A DNA stretch of 64,000 nucleotides. Origin: Corbicula japonica. Lineage: Eukaryota; Mollusca; Bivalvia; Venerida; Cyrenidae. Of the stretch, positions 38,401-50,400 are shown in pieces; position 1 is the first letter of the stretch; every line of letters begins with the position of its first letter. Where the stretch lies: NCBI GenBank assembly GCA_038501625.1, contig JAZAYU010000034.1, forward strand, positions 4,544,967 through 4,608,966, read 5' to 3'. A model generated the notes under the pieces. That model worked only from the letters and a program-made list of their open reading frames with translations, had not been told where the DNA came from and ran no database searches. A program made the position numbers and the translations under genes.

Positions 38401-41400
38401 CCTCACTATGTTTATATTTGTCTGCATTTTCGTTTTTGTGTTTTTCCATGTTATTTATTGTAACTGTGTGTAAAATTATATTTTCATGTACCTGCATTGT
38501 ATTGTACATATGTTGTATGAATTGCTAAGAGGGCCCCAAGGGAGATTAGTCTCTGGCTAATTGGGTTACCCTCTATAAATAAAGTCTATTCATTCATTCA
38601 TTCATTCAAGAAAATTATATTAGCCAATTCATGATTTGTATAGCAAAATTGCTAAACTTGTAGCAATTGGCTAATTGCAGATTGAGTCCTGGATAAATTG
38701 TAAACAATGTTGTGGTAAGATTGTGATTATAACTACGGACAGGTGCAGAATCAGGTAACAACAATAATGTTCTAGGAATGTTTCACTTATTCTTTTCCTT
38801 TGAACACTGGACAAATTGACTTTAACCTATAGTTAACAATAACATTGGGACTAAGTTCCCAACTGACGTTGGTACGAAGAATACTGGTACGAACTTACCC
38901 TTGTTCACGTATTTCTTTTTGCACAATCTGCATACCGCATAGTTCATATCAAGAGTTTGTTTCGATGGAGGACCTGGTTTGGTTTTATAAAAACCAAAAA
39001 CCTTCCAACATTCGGACGTAAACTGTCCTGGATAGTCATATATTTTTTGGTCGTTTTCTCGTTCATCGTTGTCTGCCATCTTGAAACAAAGTGCTAAAAC
39101 CCGTAGCACTCCGTACCAGACTGCTTCTAAATAACTACGAACGACCTGAGCGCCAGTTGCGAAAACAAATGTGTTGCTGACAGAACTGAAGACCGTAAAG
39201 GGCATAGATCAATCAATCGCCGATCATTGGCTTTCGTCGGCGATCGTTCGTTTTTTAGAATCATGCGACGATTATTCGATTATAGCCGATTATCGGCCCA
39301 TCACTACCTGGTCCTACCTGCAGACCACATCCATATGATCCCACCTTCACAGGATTATCCCTTTACTCAATCGGATATGGCAGTTTTCATGGACAAACAG
39401 TGTAGATCCAAATCAGCCAGCCATTCGTGGCATTTGATCAGGATCAACACTGTTCGCTTTAAGATTTCTGTCGGTTATTTCTGATTAAGAGGTGACTAGT
39501 GTAGATCCAGATGAGACAGCCTATGTGGATAAACTATAGCTTCACACGCGATAAAACCGATAAAACCAATATTTAGAGCGTTAAGGGTTATGTCAGTGTA
39601 TATACCTGTGTCTTGAGAGGCTGTCCTCTGATGATGCATCCTCCACCGATAGTTCCAGCTACCATACTTCTCATGTACAAGTTGGTCACACTGCAACTCC
39701 CTGAAGCTGCGTTCACTCTTCTCACAGTCCTGTCAAATATTAACCAACTTATATAATACTGTGGCAGATCAGCTTCATACATTGTGGTTGGTCAATCCAA
39801 TATTTAGCCTGCTAATTATAACATTATTTCATCTGCAACCAATAAAATCATGTAGAGGAAAATTTACTTTTTTATAGAACATAAAAAACTAACTATTAGC
39901 CTCGTATTAACGAATTTTATTGCATAGACAAACAGTGTAGAAATAGAATAGCTGGCACATTCCTGCCATCTGATCAGGATCTAAACTGTTCACCTCTTGG
40001 TCAGAAATAACCTTAAAATATAAAAAGCAATCAGGGTAAATCCTGATAATTGGCAGGCATATGCCAGTTGATCTGGATCTATACTGTTTGTCTTTGGATA
40101 ACAAGCACACCCCATGCAGTAATGGATTAAGAAACCCAAGAAACTTTACCAATGGTTGCACATATATACTACTCAAAATTTTATAAGGGTCACTTTTGTA
40201 GTCTTTCCTTATTGCTTAGGGTAACATTTTGAACATTTCATGGTACACTTAGTTTTGTTTGTATTGTTTATTTGATAAAAACCTTGAATTAATTATCTGT
40301 TAAATTATGTAACTGAAACATGAGTGTATAATTATCTCAGGGAAAAACTTACAGACTACAAAAGTTGCCCTTATCAAATTTTGAGTAGTACATTTTATGG
40401 AGTAGCCACGAAAGGTTGATAACTTTATATATAAAAATAAACTCACCAAAAGATTACACATTTTATGTTCAGCCTCAGACCCTTCACATGTTTTGCCTCC
40501 ATATTGCGGTCTGAAATAATATAATTCCTATAATGATATAATAAGTATAAAACACCACATGATAAGATTGATTTTCAAACAGATATATCAAAAGAAGTTT
40601 ATTAAAATGTTTAAATATTTAATAATGTCATAAGAATTATAAGTTCAGTACCTAGGATTATTACATTCGCGAGTTCGAGCCTTGATACCACCGCCACAGG
40701 ACCGACTGCAGTGTGACCACTGTCCCCATTCTGTCCACCAACCATTGATCGGGGTGGGACCCTGGTTTCCGTAAGCAACACATTCTCCTTTCTGACACCA
40801 CTAGTAAAACAAAACAAGCTCATTTTAAAGACAATTGTGGTAGTTAACATTTTCACAAGGTTGTGAATTCTACATGTTCACCAGTTGCAAGACACAATAT
40901 AAATTTGGCAAACTCAGTTGCTGAACAGAGTATTATTTAAGTAAGAAAGTTTCTTTCTTGAAAATTAAGCAATTTACATGTCTTTGAAACAAAACAATAC
41001 TAAAAAGAATGTAAAATATGCAAACAAGCTCATAAAAATTCATAATATGTGAAATCAGAATTTACTGCAATAGTCTTTAATATCAAGTTCTCATTAAGGG
41101 CCTTACTAGTAGCTACTACCGTAGATGTCTTCATTAAGGGCCTTACTTCTTAACCTATCTTAGAATGTTTCAATTTAACAATGAAATGAATTTTACAGGT
41201 GAATCGTTTACGTCTTTTTGTTCCACCCCAAATTAAGACTACCTCATCTAGTCCAGTTCCAAAGGTGGACTTAATAGTAAGGTTGCATTGTAGTCATGCT
41301 GGCAAGAATTAGCACAAATTTATTTTTCTAGTTCTATTCAAAACACACTTCAGGGCATAACATATACTGTTGTATCATTATATTTTACTGGGGTTTAAAT

Positions 41401-44400
41401 TTGCACATTTACCCATGTGCCCTGAAAATTGTCGTGAGTAGAGTAATAGAAAACACTTTCTGTTAATTTACTTTAGAATATTATTTTTAGTGTAATGTTT
41501 TTTTTCATGGAATTTTGTCCAACAGGCAAAACACTAACAAATATCTATTGTTTTCTCAAATTTTAGGTGCTTTTGTTACAAATTTTGACTTAGTTATAAA
41601 TTTATACCAGAAAATCTGCAGTAATAATTTCTGACGGCACCAGATACTGACCATTGTGTAGGCCATGGTATACGATCATATTAACTTGTTTTTGACCAGT
41701 GTAGATTTTGCATTAACCCATTCCTGTACAGACACACCTTTATTGCTAGGGAGAACAGTTTAGATCCAGATCAGCCGGCACATCCATGCCGTCTGATCAG
41801 GATCTAAACTGTTCGCTTTTTGATTCATTAGGATATTTATGACCAAAATGCGACCAGTGCAGATCCTGATCAGACGGCACAGATGTGCCGGCTGATCTGG
41901 ATCTACACTGGTCGCACACGCGTAAAAATGCGTATATATCCAGGAAAGGGTTAAATGTTAACCTTTTACTCCATATATCCGTTTTTAAAGCATATGTGAC
42001 AAGTGAAGATCCAGATCATTTTACATATTCAAGCCATCTGATTAGGGTCTGCACTGTTCACTTTTTGGTTAATAAATAACCTAATTAATTAAGATTGTTT
42101 ATTGATCAACACAGATGTGCCAGCTGATCTGGATCTACACTGTTTGCCCTCGAAATTAAGGTGTATGCATGGAGTAAAGTGTTAAAGAAAAAACTTGGTT
42201 TTATCACATGGATTGTACAAACGGTGCCTACCTACCATACCATTACCACATGACGTGCCTTCAGCAGCCGGGAGAAACTTTGTCTCACACATCCCAGGGC
42301 GCTTGTGACAAAACAGGTTCTTACATGGGTCCTGAAACATACATGTACATTTTTGAAAAGAACAACAACAATGTCATGCATTCACTATCAAAATTCAGGC
42401 AAAAGGAAAAAACGAGAGAATCAATTAAGTTTCTTTTTGCTAACATTAAAACACTGTAAAATTGTATTTTGGTTTGGAAATCTGCCACTTCTCTGGCATT
42501 AATCTTCTTTAAAAAATCCTTTTTTGGGCAGCAATGTATATTTTTAATTTTCATGGGAGATTTTGGGCAGAAAGTTTGAAATAATCATGTGATTACCCAA
42601 ACATTGCCCCAAACCAAACCCCTTTTATGAAATCTTGCATCCGACTCTGACCATCAACATTTTAGTATGCTTGTTTATGGTTTAATCTCTAGAATGTAAG
42701 TGTCTCTATTCCTTGTTTGTTTACTGTCTCTTCTTATTTTTGACATTAAAAATCACATGATATGATGGGTACAGTTCAAATGTTTTTTTATCCTTAATAA
42801 ACAAGTTATGTACAACAAAAACAGATTAAAATCAAAATAATTATTACAGCATCTTTTAATTAATTTAATTCTTATATGTTTTTGTTGTACATGACTTGTA
42901 TATTAACCTTTACTCCCTATATCTGCATTTCTATGCACCTGTGACAAGTTTACATCCAGATCAGCCAACAGATCTGTGCTGTCTGGTCAGAATCTGCACT
43001 GGTCACATCTTGGTCAGGAATAACCTAATTAATTAAATAGTTATCAGTATCAATCCTGATCAGATGGCACAGATGTGCCACTGATCTGGATCTAAACTGT
43101 CTGCTCATGTCACAAAATCTATGGAGAAAAGGGTTAAGGACCAAAAATGTTTGAACTGTTTCAGCATATATATTCCAGCATGGAATACATCACACATTTT
43201 TGCATAAAAAACATACCGAACAAGTTGACTTACTCTACCAAAGATGATGGTACACTGCTTTGAGTGATCTCCAAACTGCCATTTACACTGAGTGTCAGCA
43301 TCAAAGATCTCTCCAGGCAGCTTGTTCGGGAACTTTAGCTCTGCTGTACCTGTTGAATGGGTCGTCAAACACTCTGACTGTATGGCACTGAAAATAGTGT
43401 CAGAAACCTTATAGCTCATGAATTCTTTAACCTTTTACTCCATATATATTTGAATTTTAACACATATGCTACAAGTGTAGATCCAAATCCGCAAGCACTG
43501 ATCTGGACCTGCAATGGTTGCATCTTGTTCAGAAATAATCAAATGAATCTAAAAGCAAACAATGTGGATCTATACTGGTAACAGATAGGAACTATATTCT
43601 TGCATCAATCAAGCGAGCACTGCTTGGTTTTGAAGGATTCTATTTTTAGATTTTTCTGTCATCAAGAGTCTAAAAACTGATATAACTAGGTATATCATAA
43701 AAAATAACCAATATGACTATGAACTATTATCAATAGGTGGTGGTACCATTAACCATTATTGCATTATCATCAAGGGCAGGCCCAGATAAGGGCCAGAATA
43801 GACCCTGTATCAGTCTGAACATTCAAGTTACTGGGCAGTAAAATGCATTTTCATCAATGTTCATGAGCTGGCATTATTTTGTTCATATCTGTCATGTTTG
43901 GTGACTTTCAAAGTCCCTTTTCAGGTCAAATTTCACCTCATTAAAATCAGGCTGTGCATTATCAAACCACACATCCAGGGGTCTGTCACTTATTGTTTAT
44001 CCCTATGAAGAGATCAATAGGTATTTGTAATAACTTGACAAAACTGTAACTTCTGTATCCAATGAAAATTAAGTCTGTACTGTGCATGAAGCACTTACTT
44101 GAGATAGTTCCTCATATATTGTCTGCTGCACGATGACCAGTGGAAGAGTCCACTTTGTGCAGACAGGGTGGGTGACATGATATATCCAGTGTTCTCCTTA
44201 CAGTTATTGCCATCCCCATCATGCATCATACCAAAGCTGCAACAGTCACATATAATTCTTAACTCCATACATACACATTTTAAACCTTTCCTCCATATAT
44301 ACGCATTTTTACGCATGTGCAACCAGTGTAGATCCAGATCAGCCAGCATATTCATGCCGTCTGATCAGGATCTGCACTAGTCACATTTTGGTCAGAAATA

Positions 44401-47400
44401 ACATAATAAATCAAAAAGCGAATAGTTTAGATCCTGATCAGACGGCATGGATGTGCCTGTTCACCCTTGCCATAAAGGTAAACATATGGACGAAAGGGAT
44501 AATATAAGTGTTGTTTTTTTTGTGGGCTTGAAATTTTGTAGATTTTAGTAAAACAGTCGTTAATTTGTGGTATTTAATGTTCCGAAAACATATAATATAT
44601 ATTGTATGTCTTTTTAAGCATTTTATCACGGGAGAATATGTTCTCTGTGACAATGTTGACATTTTATGTTGCCATTTTTTAAAAAGAATAAAAGTGTTAT
44701 TAATATTTTCTTAGAAATACTGGGCCATATCATTATAAATTTTGCATTAATTTTAAATTTATGACAGCAACATGCATAATAATGATCATCACTGTTTAAG
44801 TTTATGACATTGTTTCAAGATTATGACGTTTACTTTCCAAAGTCTCATTTGCACTGTGCAGGTAAAAATTTTATTTCAATGATTGCTTCAATTAAAAGCT
44901 GTTTTAAGTGAGATTAAGTTTGGTTCAATTTTCATGACTCATTTTCATGTGTTTTCATACAGATGTTTTACTCTTTCCTCCATATTTACGCATTTTTACG
45001 CATGTGCGACCAGTGTAGATCCAGATCAGCCAGCACATCCATGCCGTCTGATCAGGATCTGCACTGGTCGCATTTTGGTCAGAGATAATCTAACAAATCA
45101 AAAAGCGAACAGTTTACATCCTGATCAGATGGCAAGGATGTGCCGGCTGATCTGGATCTAAACTTTTCGCCCTAGCAATCAAGGTGTATCTATGGAGGAA
45201 AGGCTTAATGAATAAATGGAATAAGTCCTAAACACATTATTATACTGTGTGTGCATACATCCCTATGAGGTCCCATTTGCATTTTTAAGATCAATTAACC
45301 TTTTACCCCACAGATATGACTTTTATTACATAAGTGTACAGTGTAGATCCTGACCAGCCAGCAAATTTATGCCATTTCATCAGGATCTACACTGACTGCT
45401 TTCTTATACAGTAAGTCCTTTCTGATCAAGAAGCAAACAGTGTAGACCCTGATCAGACAGTGCAGATGTGCCGGCTGATCTGGATCTACCCTGTTTGCGC
45501 ATGTGATAAAACCCATATATATATATATGGAATAAAGAGTTCAATGTACATTGTACTGGTATCCCAGCTGTTAGATGCATGGTGCAGCTATATAAACCAT
45601 TGATCTGCAAAAGTAATTAACATTTCTAACAATTTTTCTACCTGCTTCTATACTGCACAAAAATAACTTTATTATTTTGTTTATTATGAAGGAAATTAGA
45701 TAGTCTTGTTTACTTGTAATTTGGATAACACATATAATAAGAATTGTTACACAATTTACACAATTTGTTTTATTTGACACACAACGATCATCATCGCCTG
45801 CTGTTTGTAAATTTTCATTAGTACTCAAATTCTATATTTTCATGGGTTCTTTTTGTTGTTGTTGTTTGGTTTCTTTGTTTTCTTTCATTATATTGTACAA
45901 ATGTTTTTCCAAAATTACAAACATTCAGTAGGAAACTGACTTAACCCTTTCCTCCTTATATACACATTTTTACACATGTGCGACCAGTGTAGATCCAGAT
46001 TAGCCGGCACATCCATGCCGTCTGATCAGGATCTGCACTGGTCGCATTTTGGTCAGAAATAACCTAACAAATCATAAAGCGAACAGTGTAGATCCTGATC
46101 AGACAGCACAGATGTGCCAGCTGATCTGGATCTACACTGTTCGCCCACGGAATAAAGGTGTGTCTATGGAGGAAAGGGTTATAAGTAATGGAGCAAAGGA
46201 GTTGAGTGTTCATGGATGGACGAGATGGAGAAAATAAGAGATTAACCATTTATGCCACAGATAAATCTTTATTGCGTGGGTGAACCGGATAGATCCAGAT
46301 CAGCCACCATTCCAACTATGCCATCTGATCAGGATCTAGAGGGTTTCCCTTTTAGATTATCAAGTTATTTCTCACAAAGAAGAGACCACTGCAGATCCAA
46401 ATCAGATGGCAAAGATGTGCCAGCTGGTCAGGATCTACACTGGTCATGCATGTGATAAGGAGTAAACATTTAAGATCTTAGACTGGTTTCCCTACTCATT
46501 TTTATAACCTTCTGAGCAGAATAATTGTCTTCAGACATAGCATATTATTAACTGAGATGAACATTCATTCCCATAAATACAATAATTTCCTATCTCGGAT
46601 ACTTACTTGTGACCCATCTCATGGGCGACAGTGAAAGCCGTGGACAATCCTGTGTCCTCATTGACAATACAGCTTCTTATCTCGCTACACATACCATCAA
46701 TCGGGGCAAATCCTGTAATGCAATACAAGAAGACGGTTACACAAAAGTTAGACTGGCTCCTACCACTATGTTTTGTTATAAATGTTCTTTTGTCATCAAT
46801 AAATTATACCAAGAAAATTCACCCTGACAGGCACTTCATTGTTCTGCTTTAACCCTTTCCTCCATAAACACCTTTATTGTTATTACTTACCAAAATGCAA
46901 CCAGTGCAGATCCTGATCAGAGGGCACGGATGTGCCGGCAGATCTGGATCTACACTGGTCACACGTGTAAAAATGCATATTTATGGAGGAAAGGGTTAAC
47001 CTATTCTTAGCTCTCAGAACACAGCCAGTTTGACAGGTATCAGAGTAAGATTATAAGAACTGAAATGAAACAATTAAGTTTGTCAAAATTCTTACTAAAA
47101 ATAATTAAAATAGAATCATCTAGCCAGATGCCAGGCTAAATTAATGTCTACTGTTTCAGATTCAAGGAAAAAGAAATGTCATGATTTGTTCTTTCACATT
47201 TTCTTTCAGAACTCTTTCACTCCATGAAGGAATTTCTTGGATATTTCAGTTCATTGAATTCCAATTTTTTTTTACACTTGGAAAAACGTTGGATTTCTTG
47301 AAAATTCCTATGAATTCATGTGAACAATGAAAACTAAAACTTGGATTTATTTTTGAAAATGATATTTTTGAATTAACAAGCCAGACATTGCACTCACCTA

Positions 47401-50400
47401 GAGTATCGCAAGGTGCATCCTGGTATGAGCAGATATCCATCCCCGTCAGCAACACGGCGTGATCGTGTAGTTTACTCTGTCCATTGTGTATACCAGCTTG
47501 CCACTGACAGAAACTGTTTAACGTCTTATCTGCATGGTGGCTTATATGTAATCCTGGCTTAAAATAGATTTCATTGAACTTAAAGAATGTTTGTCATTTT
47601 ATAAGACAAACATTGGCCATTGTGGCTGGAATAACAAGACTAGCTAAGACTACTGTTAGTTACTGTAACATGGTCATGTCTCCTTTAACATCTTTAATTC
47701 TTACCGATAATGAGCAGTGCTGCAGTCTGTGCAAGATACATTGGTAAAAGATCTGCATGCTTATTTGACAACATCTACATGTATATAATGAACAGGATTC
47801 AGACAAAACAGATCTAATAACAAAGTTCTCATTTGTAATACACATTAGTTTAAATCTTTGTGGTCGTCAGTACGCCTGTTTACAATTACTTTTTTTAAGC
47901 CTGCGATGTTTCAGTTGGTATTACATATCTTCAGTCTAGTACTTGTGGTTCCTCTTTTAATTAAATTAAATGTTATATAGTCATAATAGATTTAAAAAAA
48001 AACTTACAAAATGCACAAAAATTTAATCTTTTTTGCTAGAAGAGTAATAGTTAGAGATAGAAAGATAAATTACTGTATCTAAATGTTATATACAATCTGC
48101 AGTTAACCCTTTGCTCCATAAATATGCTTTTTGATTCATTTGGTTATTTCTGACAAAAATGTGACCAGTGCAGATCCTGATCAAACGGCACAGATGTGCT
48201 GGCTGACCTGAATCTACACTGGTCGCACATGCGTAAAAATGCTTATATATGGAGGAAAGGATTAATATAGTACCACATGCCATCCTAGAAAGTTCCTGGG
48301 CATATTTTCATTGTTTTTAAACAACATGTTTGAAAGATATTGCATAAAATGTCACCCTGCAATTCTTTATCCCTTAAGTATATCAATGGGCCATATGGTA
48401 CCTGGCATTGTGATGTCACTTCTAGGAATGACAAAAACTATGCACAGAGTACAGCTCAGACGCTTTCATCTATGCTGTACATTATCTGTGCATGTATTTG
48501 TTCAACAATATTCCAGTTGATTTAACTCAACCTGTTTCCAAATTATTCAACTCAGTGCACATTAGTAATGCACAGGTTAATTCTTTACTTCATATACATT
48601 TTATTGTCTGATCAGGATCTGCCCTGTTAGCTTTAAGATTTGTAAGGTTATTTATAACCCAGATGCGACCAGTGCAGATCCAGATCAGACACCATGGATG
48701 TGTAAACTGATCTGAATCTACATTGATCGCAAATATGATAAAACGCAAAATTTGATATATGAAATAATAGGACTTCAATAGTGAGGATGTGAATTTTGAA
48801 TTGGTGTTGTCAATACGAAGACTTCTCTATCCAATCTGGATTTAATTGTATAAGTGTTATAATATGAATAAAATATGTTAAATGAGCTCACCTCACTTCC
48901 ATCTAGAAACACGAGACCAACCAGCACGATCTTGATGGGGTACCCTAATGTAGGATCCTGATATAACTGGGATACCTAAAATGATAAACAGAAAATACAA
49001 AAATAACTGGCAGACACAGAGGCAAAGTCATTTCATTTCTTTCAAGTTTGCGAAATAGGTGTGTTTTTATTTAATTTAATAATAATAACTTTGTTTTGGA
49101 AATAAAACACAGCATAACCCATTACACCATTTACACCATCTGATGAAGACCTGCACTGATCATTTTTTGATCAATATGGATAGTTCTTACCAAAAAGCGA
49201 ACAGTACAGATCCTAATCAGACAGCACTGATATCCCAACTGGTCTGGATCTAAACTGGTGAAGCATGTGTTAAATATATATGGAGTAAAGAGTTAAATTG
49301 TTATTAAGCTAGAATTTTCTAAAATTAAAGGTTTAAGGAAATTTTACTCCATAGAAAAACTTTAAGTGCATGGGCGAACAGTGTAGATCTTGATCAGCTG
49401 GCACATCTGTGCCATCTGATCAAAAATTACACCGTTTGCTTTTTTAATTCATCAGGTTTTTTTCTGACCAAAATGCTAACGGTACAGATGGCGCAGTTGT
49501 GCCAGCTTGATCTTGATCTACACTGTTCGCATCATGCAATAAAGTGTGTATTTATGGAGTAAATGGTTAAATAACATGCATACCAATAATCACTTGTTAC
49601 ATCATGATGTAATGAGTGTCATCATTTAGTGCAGCTGCACTGGGTGGTACAAGATTGACGTATCTGATAATAAGATACCTGCTCTTCATAGACATGATAT
49701 GTCAGAAATACATTGTCCAAGGTTATAAAACTGAGCATGGAAACCAGTCTCAAATCTCAAGCATCTGATTGGCTGAAATGGTGACTGGTCGCCATTTCAG
49801 CCAATCAGATGCTTGAGATTTGAGACTGGTTTCCAATCTCAGATTTATAACCTTCAGCCCTTGTCTTTCAGCTAGTTGAATATTATACAGTGAAACCTCA
49901 CAATTAACCCTTTCCCGTACAGATACACCTTTATTGCTAGGGCGAACAGTTTAGATCCAGATCAGCCGGCATTATTATTATTATTATTATTATTATAATG
50001 GGATGGTCTTAATTTTGTAGTGGAAATAGTGCAAAGCTCTAAAAAGGGAATTTAAAATAATGGTCCTATTGAGAGGTTGGAATTAATTTTGAGGTTGTGA
50101 TATGGGGGTTTTAATGTATTTAACTTACAATATTAAAAATACTGAGAACATATGTAGTGATATTTTCTCGTCCATGTTTTTGGTACATATCCTTGTCCAC
50201 AACAACAAGGGTTTCCACCCGTCTTTCCGAACTTCGGTAGGCCCTTTTCGTCCGAGTTCTCGGAGTATTTTTTGTTGACTGTGCATAGGAACTGAAATCT
50301 GAAGATAATGGGTTAAGTGTAGTCCATAGTTATAATTATCAATAGAAAAGAAAATTGTTAAAATCAAAGTGCAAAAACTACTTTAGACAGCCTTTACTCA

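Larger units (their letters stand above)
32869..38608 (+). mobile_element. CR1-like LINE with esterase ORF1, near full length
   Basis: Non-LTR retrotransposon: 5' UTR of about 400 bp, ORF1 33269-35314 (SGNH esterase plus CCHC knuckles), ORF2 35417-38265 (APE endonuclease and RT), and a short 3' UTR ending in (ATTC)n at about 38590-38608. An esterase in ORF1 and a short 3' repeat tail rather than poly(A) fit the CR1/L2 group. No target duplication is visible. It is inserted in the A1 repeat of the DIRS element in the opposite orientation. Confidence 0.9.
28001..38621 (-). mobile_element. DIRS-order tyrosine-recombinase retrotransposon, defective
   Basis: Split direct repeats in the order A1-body-B1-A2-B2 (coding strand), the arrangement of PAT/Ngaro-type elements. 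B2 is 28001-28101 and B1 28457-28557 (101 bp, identical by eye). A2 is 28291-28457 and A1 is 32715-32868 plus 38609-38621 (154+13=167 bp, equal to A2), split by a LINE. The body has a gag-like frame, a truncated RT/RNase H and a tyrosine recombinase, all damaged. Own length without the LINE is about 4.9 kb. It sits in intron 1 of the hAT transposase. Confidence 0.9.
24897..39306 (-). mobile_element. hAT-superfamily transposon, carrying nested insertions
   Basis: Flanked on both sides by the perfect 8-bp direct repeat CCTGGTCC (24889-24896 and 39307-39314), the target duplication length of hAT elements. Ends begin TAGTGATGGGC at left and its complement at right, with AATCGGCT-like subterminal sequence. 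The transposase has three exons on the minus strand. The span is 14.4 kb, but subtracting the DIRS/LINE insertion (28001-38621) leaves about 3.8 kb, a normal hAT size. It lies inside an ADAMTS intron in the same orientation as the host gene. Confidence 0.95.

Noticed and set aside
38899..39205. Using the Met at 39205 as start of the hAT transposase
   Set aside because: The extra 42 residues show no conserved feature, and MADNDE at 39079 directly precedes the BED finger region. The upstream start cannot be excluded.
39318..39347. Minus-strand exon-like string VGSYGCGLQ ending at GTAGGA, just outside the hAT element
   Set aside because: The ADAMTS exons at 39606-39729 and 24091-24221 already join in phase and in conserved sequence, so no exon is needed there.
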